A stretch of 64,000 nucleotides of DNA from Monodelphis domestica (GCF_027887165.1 NC_077230.1:328088415-328152414); one strand, 5' to 3'. Counted from the stretch's first letter, positions 1 to 9,518 are shown. The notes: generated from the sequence alone by a model not told the origin. Program-made: numbers and translations.

Positions 1-504
1 CTGAATTTGAGAACACTCCAGTTTAAGGGAAAGGAAGAAGGAAGGTTCCAGGACCCCCCCCCCACACACACACACATACCTAGAGCACTAAGCCTCCAGT
101 GGCAGCAGGAACCTCTGGACGGGCAAAGGTGCTCGTCTAGAGGGAGTACCTTGCGGGCAGGGCTGTGCCAGACTCAGAGCATTGAACACAGGTGGTGGGG
201 AAGGAGCTGGAGAGGGAGTGCAGAGTGGGCAGCCTGGTCACAGTGGCAGAGACCCTCCATATTGCTCCAGCCTTCCAGGAGGTTTTGGCCTCAGGGCATA
301 TCCAGCCCAACCCAGCTGGACTTAATCCCATCAAAAGTCTTCAGAGGTCAGGGAAGCTCAAGCTCCAACACCCCTCCCTCACAGACAGCACTGAGAGATC
401 TCCTAACAAAGCTCCAAGAGGGGAGACTGACAGAAAACCCCAAAACAAAAAAAATGAGAGGAGCAAGACCACAGACAACTGCAGAAAGTAAAGAAGGGGT
501 AAAT
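1..504 (+). mobile_element. LINE-1 5' UTR (3' part)
   Basis: This GC-richer block lies directly before the L1 ORF1 and is read as the 3' part of an L1 5' UTR, where the internal promoter would lie. It contains a C-run and (CA)n at about 53-76. A 175-codon open frame runs through it into the ORF1 start, but it has no recognised domain and is probably fortuitous. The element begins before the window edge. The call rests on position rather than on a recognised promoter motif. Confidence 0.6.
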
Positions 505-1679
505 ATGAGCAAACAACAGAAAAAGAAAAAATAAATTACAATTGACAGCTTCTATATGGGCAATGAACAAAGAGCAAATGGAACTGAGAAAGAGGGAACA
601 CCAAGCAATAAAACAGAAACACCAGCGAATTGGATACAGGCTTTGGAAGAACTCAAAATACAATTCAAAACACAATTAAGAGAGGCTGAAGACAATTGGG
701 AAAAGAACTTAAAATCTAAGATAAGTCACCTGGAAACAGAAAATAGTGTCCTGAAAGCCAAAATCAAACAGCTTGAAAAAAGAAGCAAAGGATATAGGAG
801 ATGAAAGATGAGGCAAAGAAGATGAAAGATGAGGCAAAGGAGATGAAAGATGAGGTAAAGAGGATGAAAGATGATCTCCAAAGAAAATCAGACCAGAAGG
901 AGAAGGATGACCAAAAACCCAGGAATGAAATCCAGTATTTAAGAACCAGAATACAACAACTAGCATCAAGTAACCTCACAAGGCAGCAGGAAACTATAAA
1001 ACAAAACCAGAAGAATGAAAAAATTGAGGAAAATATGAAGCATCTCATTCACAAAACAGAAGATTTAGAAAATCGTTCCAGGAGAGACAACTTAAGAATC
1101 ATTGGTCTACCAGGAGACCATGACAAAAGAAAAAGTCTGGATGTCATACTACAGGAAATTATCCAAGAAAACTGCCCCAATATTCTAGAACAAGAGGAAA
1201 AAGTGGATATTGAAAGAATCCACAGATCACCTCCTGTACTTAATCCCCAACTGACAACACCCAGGAATGTTATAGTCAAAGTCAAGAACTATCAGACCAA
1301 AGGAAAAATATTACAAGCTGCCAAGAAAAAGTCATTCAGAAACCATGGAACCACAGTGAGGATAACACAGGATCTGGCTGCATTGACAGTGAAGTATCGA
1401 AAGGCATGGAATGTGATATTCTGGAAAGCAAGGGAACTAGGTCTACAACCAAGAATCAACTATCCAGCAAAACTGACCATATTTTTACAGGGGAAAGTAT
1501 GGTCAGTCAACAAACTAGAAGAATCCCAAGAATTTGTAAAGAAAAGACCAGACCTGAACAGAAAATGTGATGCCCAAGCACAGAACTCAAGAGAATCATC
1601 AAAAGGTAATTTAAAAAGAGGGAAAAAGAAAAACAAAGCAAAACAAAAGAAATCCCCTTTTTTTAAAGAGACCCAATAA
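505..1679 (+). pseudogene. LINE-1 ORF1p (nucleic-acid chaperone), broken
   Basis: L1 ORF1p is a trimeric RNA-binding chaperone of the L1 ribonucleoprotein. The frame starts MSKQQKKKK at 505 and hits a stop at 532-534. It resumes as MGNEQRANGTEKEG (556) and runs to 804, where a frameshift moves the reading to a 292-codon frame (801-1679). In that second part, residues 1-28 are a heptad coiled coil and NRSRRDNLRIIGLP (about residues 90-104) opens the RRM-like domain. The C-terminal domain follows at about 170-255, with TPRNVIVKVKNY, RITQDLAALT and RINYPAKLTI. A basic tail ends at a TAA. One stop and one shift make it non-functional as it stands, though the rest is well preserved. Confidence 0.92.
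801..878 (+). repeat. 21-bp tandem repeat coding heptads in L1 ORF1
   Basis: Three 21-bp units start at 801, 822 and 843, and a partial fourth starts at 864. Each codes for a heptad of the form MKDEAKx (MKDEAKK, MKDEAKE, MKDEVKR, MKDDLQR). The units are nearly identical in DNA, so they arose by recent tandem duplication rather than by convergence on the heptad pattern. They extend the coiled coil that trimerises ORF1p. Confidence 0.9.
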
Positions 1680-2311
1680 GTTAAAATGATAGTATCCCTA
1701 TAAGAAAAGAGGTCATTCATAACTCTTAAAAATTGTTATTATCACCTGGGCAGCTAGAAGAATTACACTTAGAGGGAACAGTGACAAACTGTATAGGATG
1801 AAATGTGCATAAACACGTTTACATATAGATACACAACTAGAGATAAAAATAGAGATAAAAAGAGGTTAATACTAAAAGAAATGGGAAAAGAAACAAAAGG
1901 GGGTAAATTTATATGTCACAAAGTAACTCATGGCGGGAGGGAGGAGAACATCAATACACTGGAAGGGTAAAGAGGTTGGAGATAGGAAATACTCAACTCT
2001 TACATGCATTGAAATTGCCCTAAAGAGGGAAGAACACTCCAATCCATTGGGGCAGAGAATAGATTTGTGCCCTCTAGGGAAGTAGAAGGGTAACAAATGG
2101 ACTGGTGGGGAGGGAAGCAGTACAAGGGAGGGAGAGGGTGGGGGATACTTTAAAAAAGACTGCAAAGAAATAAGGGGGGAATAAGAAGGGAGGGGAGTAG
2201 AAAGGGAAGTAAAATAAGGGTGGGGGAACTAAAGGGACTGATTAAAAACAAACATTGGTATAGAAGGAAATAGTGAAAGAAGAAAAGACAGGATTAGGAG
2301 TGGAAATCAAA
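1680..2311 (+). mobile_element. LINE-1 inter-ORF spacer
   Basis: Sequence between the ORF1 stop and the ORF2 start. It is purine-rich on this strand, with GGGAGGGAGAGGGTGGGGG-type runs near 2105-2230. At about 630 bp it is far longer than the spacer of human L1 (about 60 bp). No other element was recognised inside it, but an insertion cannot be excluded. Confidence 0.6.
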
Positions 2312-2427
2312 ATGCTGGGAAATACACAGCTGATAATCATAACTCTGAATGTGAATGGAATGAACTCACCCATAAAACACAAGTAAATAGCAGAGTGGAT
2401 TAGAATCCAAAACCCTACTGCCTGTTC
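2312..2427 (+). pseudogene. LINE-1 ORF2 start (endonuclease domain), truncated
   Basis: The ATG at 2312 opens a frame whose LNVNGMNSPIKHK matches the start of the L1 AP-endonuclease domain, where the Asn of NVNG binds metal. A stop follows at 2384-2386. The similar IAEWIRIQNPTAC continues to about 2427, after which L1 similarity is lost before the expected QETH motif. Only about 38 codons of ORF2 remain here. Confidence 0.85.
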
Positions 2428-3440
2428 TGATTGTATTTGGCTATTGATTGTAAGAAGACTTATTTTTTGCTGGGTCTGTACTATTTTGTTTCACTAAGTT
2501 AAAGAGGAAATGAATCTTATTTTTTGGAAAGTAGCCTTTATACTTTAACTCTGTAATTGTGAAATATACACATTTTAAAAAATATTTTTGTTTTTCTTCC
2601 TACATGTTCCATTTGGTATTTGATTTTTGTCTCTTTTTTTTTTTTTGCATTTGAAGCAAATGCCACCACTATTGAAAAGATTTTTTTTGAAACAGTTTTA
2701 CTTTTTGCAATAGGGTAAGCTAAGATGTCTTTTTGTCTAGCATATAAATGTGTACCCAAAAAGCTTTGGACTATGGCAACCTGCCACTAGTTATTTAATT
2801 ATCATGAGACTTTTGCTCAATGAATATGTCTAATCCAAGGGAAAAAGGACCACAAAGTAGCACAGAAGTTGATCTGCAATGTGCCAGATGAGCACAAAAA
2901 ATCAAAGAGACCCAACTAGTCCTGTGGGAATTGATGACAGTTTGTGAAAAAAAGCACAATGACTTTGATTATGTGTGAGACTTGAGGTTGCAGATGTTTA
3001 ACATGTGTTAAATGCAGGACTTCCTTGTACCACATGCTGTATCAATTACATAACATTGATTGTTCTGGCTGCATTATCCCAGAAAGCAAAGAAAAGAGTC
3101 AAACCACAGAATGCTATTTCCCATTTGTTTTGAGATCTAGTCTCTTTTTCTATTTTCTTTCATGATGGTAATTGACTGTAGTCCAGACTACTAAATTGAC
3201 TTATTGAGTGATTGTCATTGTAAACTTATGGGACATGGATTGCTATAAGAACCTATTTATGATTTGTGAATTTCCCCCCCTTCTTCCTAGAATTTTTTCA
3301 CGGGTTTTGATATTGTATATTTTCTTCAGAGGTTATTTTTTATTAATTTCTTAGGATTTTTTTATATTTTTGATAATTCATTCATATGCCTTATTACTCG
3401 ACCATGTATCCCTTTGTGACTCCTATGTATATCTCTGTAT
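2428..3440. other. unclassified AT-rich sequence inside the L1 skeleton
   Basis: About 1 kb with no L1 similarity, between the ORF2 start and the LTR-like block. It holds poly-T runs (2630-2646) but no domain or known repeat that I can name. It could be the 5' part of the LTR-element remnant that follows, or sequence captured in a deletion of the L1. Confidence 0.4.
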
Positions 3441-3914
3441 CCTCCTCAGGAGGGAATGTGTTATTATCCTCCTCAGAGGGGAGGACTATGTTATTGTTGT
3501 GAACTTTGATTTGAATTTGAGCCTAATTTAAAACAAGAGACTATCTCTCAGAATCCAGAAGGCAAACAGTTTGGAGAAGGTGCCATGAAGATGCCTGCAG
3601 AGACCACACACTAAACCAAAAGATCCAGAGTGAACTTTGAGATATGGTGAATTTGAACTTTGGGGGGTTGAATGCATTTATTTTTAATGTACACTCTTAT
3701 GCCAAAAAGGGGACTACCCCTAATTGGCTTTTTGTCAATGCACCTAACATTGGTTTTAATCTTTTTTCTTTTATTTTCCTCTTAATCCCAAATTATTGTA
3801 ATTTCCCTTTAGAAATTTTGATATTTGTATATACTTCTAATTAAAGTTATGTTAGTTCTGTTTCCATGATGCCTTTGGGGAGACTGGTCTCCCAAAGGAT
3901 CACAGAGGGGAATA
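3441..3914 (+). mobile_element. LTR-retroelement 3' internal remnant (tentative)
   Basis: A stretch with GGTGCCATGAAGATGCCTGC at about 3580 and GGGGACTACCCCTAATTGG at about 3710. It has the look of the non-coding 3' end of a marsupial endogenous retrovirus. It ends in a short purine run (AGAGGGGAA, 3904-3912), as a polypurine tract would, just before a TG-starting LTR-like block. No retroviral protein domain is visible. The call rests on layout and on memory of similar marsupial repeats. Confidence 0.4.
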
Positions 3915-4140
3915 TGTAATTGGAAAATTTTGTACCCTTGGACTTCATCTCCTAGCATCCATTTCACTTTGTCCTCATGTTTGAGTTTGTTACATGTGTG
4001 TATATAATTCTGTAATTCTGCCCTAGCTCTCTCTCTCTCTCCCTCATATGTATCTTGGGCGAGCTCTTGATTCTAGCCTTGTAGTTTCCTTTTTGCCTTA
4101 AGCTAATTTTAATAAATCTTATTAAATATAATACTTGGCA
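3915..4140 (+). mobile_element. short LTR-like block
   Basis: It begins TGTAATTGG after a purine run and ends CTTGGCA, giving TG...CA ends. Inside are a TATATAAT box near 4000 and an AATAAA signal at about 4111. At 226 bp it is short for an LTR and may be truncated. No target-site duplication was found. Confidence 0.4.
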
Positions 4141-4459
4141 TATTTTGGATATTAATTTTTTAATCTACATAACCTCTAGTTAGAGATCTTTAGAGATATA
4201 AGTTGGTAATGTGTTCTTATTCATTGGGGTAACTAGACATGTAAATCTGGGAGATTTCTACATGCTCATTTTCCACTGGAATCATAGGGGGGAATTGTAT
4301 AATTAGAACATGCTTCCCAAAACTCTCTTTCCCAACTTCCCATGTTCCTTCTAGCATTTTGTGCTATCATATGGAGGATATAAGTTTTGTGTAGCCCCAC
4401 CCATAAAAGCAGGTTTTATGCCAGCCAGGAGAATCTACACATATGGGCTTACTTTTTGT
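4141..4459 (+). mobile_element. second LTR-like block before the L1 RT fragment
   Basis: At 4288-4300 the run GGGGGGAATTGTATAATTAG resembles the junction at 3907-3922 (purine run, then TGTAATTGG). It is followed by similar text (CCCAAAACTC, TCCTTCTAGCAT) and by a GGATATAAG TATA-like box near 4377. It may be a diverged relative of the block at 3915. No ends or duplications were confirmed. Confidence 0.3.
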
Positions 4460-5310
4460 TAGATAATAAATAAGACTGGAAATTGGTACTTTGAAAAAAC
4501 AAATAAAATTGATAAAGTACTAGTTAATCTAATAAAAAAAGAAAGAAGAAAATCAAATTAACAGTATCAAAGATGAAAGGGGCAATCTCAATTCTAATGA
4601 AGAGGAAATTAAAGCAATTAAGAATTACTTTGCTCAATAATATGGCAATAAATATGACAATCTAAGTGAAATAGGTGAAAATTAACAAAAATATAAATTG
4701 CCTAGATTAACAAAAGAAGAAATATAATTCTCAAACAATCCCATATCAGAAAAAAAAATTGAACAAGCCATCAAGCTTGTTATTGGACATTAATTCCTAA
4801 GAATTCCTTCCTAAGAAAAAATTCCCAGGGCCAGATGGATTCACAAGTGAAATCTATCAAACATTTAAAGAACAACTAATTCTAGTACTATACAAATTAT
4901 TTGACAAAACAAGCAAATAAGCAATTTTGCCAAATTCCTTTTATGACACAAGTATGGTACTGATTCCAAAGCCAGGCAGACCAAAAACTGAGAAAGAAAA
5001 CTACAGACCAATATCCTTAATGAATATAGATACAACAATCTTAAACAGAACACTAGCAAAAAGACTCCAGCAAGTGATCACGAGGGTTATTCACTATGAC
5101 CAGGTGAGGTTTATAACAGGAATGCAAGGATGGTTTAATATTAGGAATACCATCCACGTACTTGACCATATCAATAATGAAACCAACAGAAATCACATAA
5201 TTATCTCAATAGGTGCAGAAAAAGCTCTTGACAAAATACAATACCCATTTCAATTGAAAACACTAAAAAGTATAGGAATTAAAGGGCCATTCCTCAAAAT
5301 AATAAACCCA
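4460..5310 (+). pseudogene. LINE-1 ORF2 reverse-transcriptase fragment
   Basis: L1 ORF2p RT copies L1 RNA at nicked DNA. Recognisable in order are NKTGNWYFEKTNKIDK (about 4468), [15 protein letters not shown] (about 4830), then in the open frame 4927-5340 [38 protein letters not shown] and [17 protein letters not shown]. In RT motif A (SIxAEKAxDKIQ) the first catalytic Asp is replaced by Gly (codon 5212-5214). Several stops and shifts occur upstream, and an unrelated 35-bp piece sits near 4775. The fragment is non-functional and ends soon after motif A. Confidence 0.93.
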
Positions 5311-5440
5311 ACTGGGTTTGGAATTGCTTGTCAGCTCTGAGAGTAGGATGGGAAGAGAGGTGGGAAAAACATGAATCGTGTAACCATGGAAAAACATTCT
5401 AAATAATGAAATAAATTATAACCTGTTTTATAGATAAAGA
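5311..5440 (+). mobile_element. LINE-1 3' UTR end
   Basis: GGAATTGCTTGTCAGCTCTG, GGGAAGAGAGG and AACATGAATCGTGTAACCAT are the sense counterparts of the minus-strand L1 tails at 21.7 kb and 23.75 kb. The RT fragment therefore joins L1 3' UTR directly, with the rest of ORF2 deleted. An A-rich tail follows (5430-5445). Confidence 0.7.
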
Positions 5441-5924
5441 AAAAAAAGAATAGTTTAGCCTAGAGAAGGCTTGCAGTGGAGTAGGGATTTTATGACTGCC
5501 TTTAAGGACATAAAGGGTTCTTGTAAAAACAATAATTAAAAAAAGACCTTTTAGAACATGTAGATATCACTTCACGAAGTAATAACAAAAGCTTACACTA
5601 GGTATACACCACTGAGTTTATCAAATGTAACTGAAAGTTGTTTACCTCCATTTGGGGTCAATGAAGTGGCTAAGGATATATAATGGAATCAAAAAAGGCT
5701 GTTCAATGATGACATCCACATAAACTCAACCAATAACATGGAGATGAAAAAGTGTTAAATGGCTGAATTATGATTTTTTTTATAAGAAGAGAGGGACTTT
5801 ATGGCAATATGGGACCAGGCATTAGAAATGAGAGAAGTTTAATACTCAAGGAGTTTAGATTTGTGATCAATGCAAGGGATTGATTGGAATGATGCCACAC
5901 ATCACTGCAGAAAGGAAAAGTTAG
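5441..5924. other. mostly unclassified; weak CR1-like start
   Basis: The first 90 bases (GTTTAGCCTAGAGAAGGCTT, GACTGCCTTTAAGGACATAA) resemble the body of CR1/L3 LINE 3' ends on the plus strand. The rest shows no recognised repeat, RNA gene or coding signal. Confidence 0.35.
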
Positions 5925-6205
5925 CCCCCATCCAGATCTTCCCATCTGTCAAACCACTATTTCTATCAATGGCACCATCATTTTTCTACTATATGAAATT
6001 AATAACTTAAGTATATATTGTCCTAGAGTCCTCACTCTCCTTCATTCTACATAACTGATTAGTTGTTAGTCCCTACCTCCACAACATCTCTTATGTTCTC
6101 CCTCTTCTCTCTCCTGACAAGGCCATTACCTTAGTTTGGGTTCTCATCAATTTTTGCCTGGATTATTATAATGGCCTCCTAATTGATCTTCTTGCCTTAA
6201 TAACA
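5925..6205 (+). mobile_element. LINE-2 fragment, plus strand (ORF2 region)
   Basis: CCATTACCTTAGTTTGGGTT followed by CTGGATTATTATAATGGCCT and TGATCTTCTTGCC matches the coding 3' part of L2 (the LDYCNSLL-like region). It is highly diverged, with frame breaks. Confidence 0.6.
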
Positions 6206-6223
6206 AACAATAATAATGTTATC

Positions 6224-6250
6224 ATATATATATGTATATATATATATATA
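6224..6250. repeat. (TA)n microsatellite
   Basis: Alternating TA, 27 bases with one G interruption, followed by MIR-like GTACTTTAAGGTTGTAAAAT. Confidence 0.85.
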
Positions 6251-6299
6251 GTACTTTAAGGTTGTAAAATATTTTACATATGATAACTTATTATTTTTA

Positions 6300-6417
6300 A
6301 AATCCTTACCTTCTGCCTTAGAAACATTGTCCCTAAGGCAAAAGAGTGGTAAGGGCTAGGCAATGAGGGTTAAGTGACTTGCCCAGGGTCACATAGCTAG
6401 GAAGTTTCTGAAGCTAT
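6300..6417 (-). mobile_element. MAR1-like SINE, 5'-truncated
   Basis: It reads tail to CORE on the minus strand: CCTTACCTTCTGCCTTAGAA, GTGGTAAGGGCTAGGCAATG, GACTTGCCCAGGGTCACATA. The tRNA-like head is missing and similarity stops at CTGAAGC (6410). Confidence 0.85.
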
Positions 6418-6574
6418 CTCAATACTTTTATTCAATTAGAGAAGGTTGTCATTTTATTCACCTCTGCAGTAGTCTTCAGAACATTAAATATAAAGTAACA
6501 ACAGGCTAGAACTTGTATTAAGACCACTTCTCTTTTAAAAGATGAGAATGAGATTTAAAAAATAATATAATCAC

Positions 6575-6790
6575 AATAATAATGGACATTTATAAATAAC
6601 TTTAAAGCTTACAAAGAAATTTTTATATATTATATCATTTTATCCTGAGATTAACCCCAGGTAGCCAAGGTTTGAGAAGCTAGAAGTTTCTTCCATTACT
6701 TCCCAGTTGCTAAATATCTGAGTCACAATTCAGAACCAGATCTTCCTGACTCCAAGAACAGTACTCTAGAGAGCTGAACTAAGACCAAAA
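6575..6790 (-). mobile_element. MIR element, minus strand
   Basis: It starts with an ATTTATAAATAACTTTAAAG-type 3' end and continues through TTATCCTGAGATTAACCCCA. It ends in the head region with CCAGATCTTCCTGACTCCAA. It is diverged and has lost its CORE centre. Confidence 0.65.
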
Positions 6791-6979
6791 GGCAAATGGA
6801 CAGATGATGTCAATTTTAGTTCAATGTTAAGGAAGAACTTCTTAACAGAGATATCTAGTGGTCGAATGATGTATCCAATGACATAAATAATTTCTGGTCA
6901 TGAAAGCTATACAAAGGGAGGTTAGATCTTTGAGAGCCCAGCCAGCAGTCTCTCAGAGGGGAGGGTCCTTCTGTCAAAG

Positions 6980-7150
6980 TGTGATGATTTGGTGGAATAA
7001 TGGATGAGAAGCACTGCATGTTCAATCTTGTGTCAGGGACAGAACAGGGGTTGGTTTATTTTATAGGTTCAGTGAGTACATACTTTCTGGCACACAAACA
7101 TTTTTCAACATACATGTTTCCATAGAACTTAATAAAGCCTAAGGAGATAG
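6980..7150 (-). mobile_element. minus-strand LTR remnant (R/U5 side)
   Basis: On the minus strand this reads as an LTR 3' part. An AATAAA (7060-7055) lies in a CCTATAAAATAAACC context, followed about 70 bases on by the end CAAATCATCACA (plus strand TGTGATGATTTG at 6980). The ending CA and the signal spacing suit an LTR. The 5' end was not located, and the sequence up to about 7735 may be more of the same element. No coding remnant was seen. Confidence 0.4.
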
Positions 7151-7819
7151 TCAATGAAACATTGTTACTACAACAGAGATGGAGATAAATGACATGAGTA
7201 GGGTGATTTGGAGGTTAGTCCCTCTTGACCTAGGGGAATCCCGTCCAGTTAGGAGAATCATTGTTACTTTTGGTCAGCTATCACAATCAATCACAATTAT
7301 TTAGGAGATGGGTAACAAAACATTTTGTAGCTAGGTACAGGGTTAGAGGGTAATTTAAGACAGGCTAGAATTGGGATTTTCATCAATTTCCAAGTAACAT
7401 TTTTCTTGTGTTTCACTCGGAGATGTTGCTCTAGGTATTGTAACACAACATGATCAGCGAAGTATGTCCTGTTGACCTGGGCTTGAAAGGTGATTGATGT
7501 TCTTGGCTTGCCTGGCTTGTAATGGGAGTGAATGCAACTCTGTGGAGAGGGAAAGGAGGGGGTAATGGGTATTGATCTTTAGGTTTTAATTCTGCGAATG
7601 TAGTCTTTTAGGGTAATAATCTGGGGGGGTTAAGGTGGGATATAAGTGTGTTAATCCTATAAGTATTTGCTCTCATATTATTTCTCCTGTATTGGGGAGA
7701 GAACAATAATTGCAACAATTTCATTAGAGAGAGAAGTCAAACGGGGCGGGGTGGGGGGGTTCAGTGGGTGCCTTATTTTTCCAGAAAGTCACTTTGCAAC
7801 TCTGGAACTCACATGTGAT
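7151..7819. other. unclassified; possible continuation of the LTR element
   Basis: No recognised LINE or SINE. It holds G-rich runs (7626-7634 and 7743-7759). It may be U3 or internal sequence of the LTR at 6980, but no junction, polypurine tract or domain supports a boundary. Confidence 0.3.
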
Positions 7820-7975
7820 CATGTCAGATAGCTTGATGGCTTCCCACTTTAGATGATCCTTTTGAATATATTGAATATATTGAAGAAAGGACTCAAGTTT
7901 CAGATAAAATTTTTTTTTATCTAGATTACCTTGAAGGTCCTTTTCTACTTATATATTCTGTTATTCTCTGATTTC
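7820..7975 (+). mobile_element. CR1/L3 LINE 3' end
   Basis: CTAGATTACCTTGAAGGTCC followed by TTCTACTTATATATTCTGTT is the 3'-terminal pattern of mammalian CR1/L3 (GATGGCCTTGAAGGTCCCTTCCAACTC type). It is diverged, and the 5' limit is uncertain. Confidence 0.6.
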
Positions 7976-8201
7976 AGGAGGGAATGGCTACTTTTAGATA
8001 CTTTAAAGATAAGATTGATGTTTTTGCTTCTATATTTAAATAGAATTTGATGTGCCTGGATAACTGATGCCATCAGTACAATGTAACTGAAATAAACCAG
8101 AAGAAAAAAAGTCTAGTGTCAAGAATGATGGACAATGTCCTGACCTTGGGATTTCAATGAGGGGTGAAAGGAACTTTGCCTCAAGGAGTGAATAAGTGGA
8201 A

Positions 8202-8265
8202 GAATGAATGAATGAATGAATGAATGAATGAATGAATGAATGAAAAAACATTTATTAAGCACTTT
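8202..8265 (-). repeat. (AATG)n at an L2 3' end
   Basis: About ten GAAT/AATG units (8202-8244) run into AAAAAACATTTATTAAGCAC. This is the usual 3' end of L2 on the minus strand, whose terminal repeat is of TGAA type. The microsatellite grew from that terminal repeat. Confidence 0.8.
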
Positions 8266-8299
8266 GTAGTCAAAAAATATTCTAGGAATAATATTCAAC

Positions 8300-8480
8300 T
8301 CAGAAAATATCAGAGTTTGAAGAGACCTTAATGATCATCTTTGTTCCACCTTTTCATTTAACAAATATGTCTAAGAGAAGTCCAATGACTTGTCCAAATT
8401 CACACAGGTAATGAGAGGTAGGGTTCATATCTGATCATCTAAGGTTAAATCCTGCATTTTTTTGTACTCCATCAAGAAAT
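8300..8480 (-). mobile_element. MIR3-type element, minus strand
   Basis: GAGTTTGAAGAGACCTTAAT GATCATC, TCCAATGACTTGTCCAAATT CACACAGG and a degenerate head to about 8480. This order (group-specific 3' part, CORE, head) is MIR3-like. Confidence 0.6.
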
Positions 8481-8523
8481 ATTTGCAAAGAACATGTGTG
8501 TATGTTCTGGAAAATAACTAGTA

Positions 8524-8885
8524 ATTTAATTTAATCAATTAATGAATAATTGATAAGCATTTTTAAAAGTACCTTCTATATGCCAGGCACTGTGCTAGGT
8601 GCTGGGGATATTAACAGGAGGCAAAAGACAGTCTCTACCCTTCAGGAGCTCACAATCAAATGGAAGAGACAACATGTAAACAAATATATACAAAAGCAAG
8701 TTGTAATCAGGATAAACAGGAAATAATTAACTGAAGGGAGGTACCAGAATTAAGAGAGGTTGGGGAGGGGGCTTCCTGTGGGAGGCAGGATTTTATTTGG
8801 GGCATAAAGGAAGCAAAAGAGGTAGGTAGGTGGCTAAGCAGAGGAGGGTAGAGGGGACAGGCAGAGAAAATACAGGAAGCCAGGA
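8524..8885 (-). mobile_element. LINE-2 3' end, minus strand
   Basis: CCAGGCACTGTGCTAGGTGC, GGAGCTCACAATCAAATGGA, GAGACAACATGTAAACAAAT and GGCTTCCTGTGGGAGGCAGG follow in the order of an inverted L2 3' UTR. Confidence 0.85.
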
Positions 8886-8994
8886 ATCAATTAATCCATA
8901 AGCATTTCGTAAATACTTACTTTTATGTTAACCACTGGGCCAGATACTGGGAATACAAAGAAAAAATATGAAACAGTCCCTTCCCCAAAGGTAC
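8886..8994 (-). mobile_element. second LINE-2 3' end, minus strand
   Basis: A fresh L2 terminus (TCAATTAATCCATAAGCATT, CTGGGCCAGATACTGGGAAT, AACAGTCCCTTCCCC). It abuts the previous L2 copy and is cut at 8994 by the retroviral LTR. Confidence 0.75.
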
Positions 8995-9057
8995 TGTTAG
9001 GGTCCGTTTAGGGGCCAAAGGAACAGAACAGACGCTGCAATCAGCACAGAGAGGTGG

Positions 9058-9063
9058 TTTATT
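9058..9063 (-). promoter_or_regulatory. AATAAA polyadenylation signal of the LTR
   Basis: Plus strand TTTATT. It lies about 65 bases before the LTR end, as expected for the R region. Confidence 0.7.
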
Positions 9064-9134
9064 GTAACTCACTTCACACGAGTGGGGAGGAGCCCAAAGG
9101 GGGTTCCCCCCCCCCCAGCAAACTTTAAGGCAGG

Positions 9135-9142
9135 CTTATATA
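9135..9142 (-). promoter_or_regulatory. TATA box of the LTR
   Basis: TATATAAG on the minus strand, preceded by CCAAGGG and about 75 bases upstream of the AATAAA. This is the usual U3/R spacing. Confidence 0.65.
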
Positions 9143-9160
9143 CCCTTGGAGCTCACCGAG

Positions 9161-9250
9161 GGTCCATATGGTTATCACACGGGGTGGAGTGGTCAATGTG
9201 GCTATCATTCAGGGTGGAGAGATCAATGTGGCTATCCCCCAGGTTTCGTT
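9161..9250 (-). repeat. three 30-bp direct repeats in LTR U3
   Basis: Units begin at 9161, 9191 and 9221 on the plus strand. They share the pattern GGTCAATGTGGCTATC followed by CAGGGTGGAG. Retroviral U3 enhancers are often tandemly repeated like this. A further pair with CGTTGGCCTAG lies at about 9240 and 9277. Confidence 0.8.
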
Positions 9251-9504
9251 GGCCTAGGAAGGGTGCTTATCTACACCAGGTTCGTTGGCCTAGTTCCCTT
9301 TCATTCCCCACTTTTTTTTTCCAGCGGCTTGGAGTCCCTGGGGTCTGTGGTTGTTGGGTGATTATCATGGCTGGGGTCAAAGGTCAGAGGCCTTCCCAGC
9401 CATGAGCAATATCCAGCATGCTCAAGACTGAGCATGCTCTCCTCCAAGGCAATCTGCACATACCAACTGTTCCCCTTGCCCATAGCTAGGCGTGGACTGC
9501 TACA

Positions 9505-9518
9505 TCTCCCCCTTTTTG
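9505..9518 (-). other. polypurine tract of the retroviral element
   Basis: On the minus strand CAAAAAGGGGGAGA directly precedes the LTR TG end. The polypurine tract primes plus-strand DNA synthesis. Its position fixes this LTR as the 3' one. Confidence 0.85.

Larger units (their letters stand above)
8995..9504 (-). mobile_element. endogenous retrovirus 3' LTR
   Basis: Read on the minus strand it starts TGTAGCAGTCCACGCC (plus 9504) and ends CGGACCCTAACA (plus 8995). That gives TG...CA ends over 510 bp. A TATATAAG box (9142-9135) lies about 75 bases before an AATAAA (9063-9058). A polypurine tract sits immediately 5' of it, so this is a 3' LTR. It lies between L2 (8994) and its own internal remnant. 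No matching 5' LTR is present in the window. Confidence 0.85.

Noticed and set aside
7..534. A 175-codon open frame at the window start
   Set aside because: It lies in the L1 5' UTR, has no domain, and simply runs into the ORF1 start in the same frame. Low-complexity Pro/Ser-rich text suggests chance.
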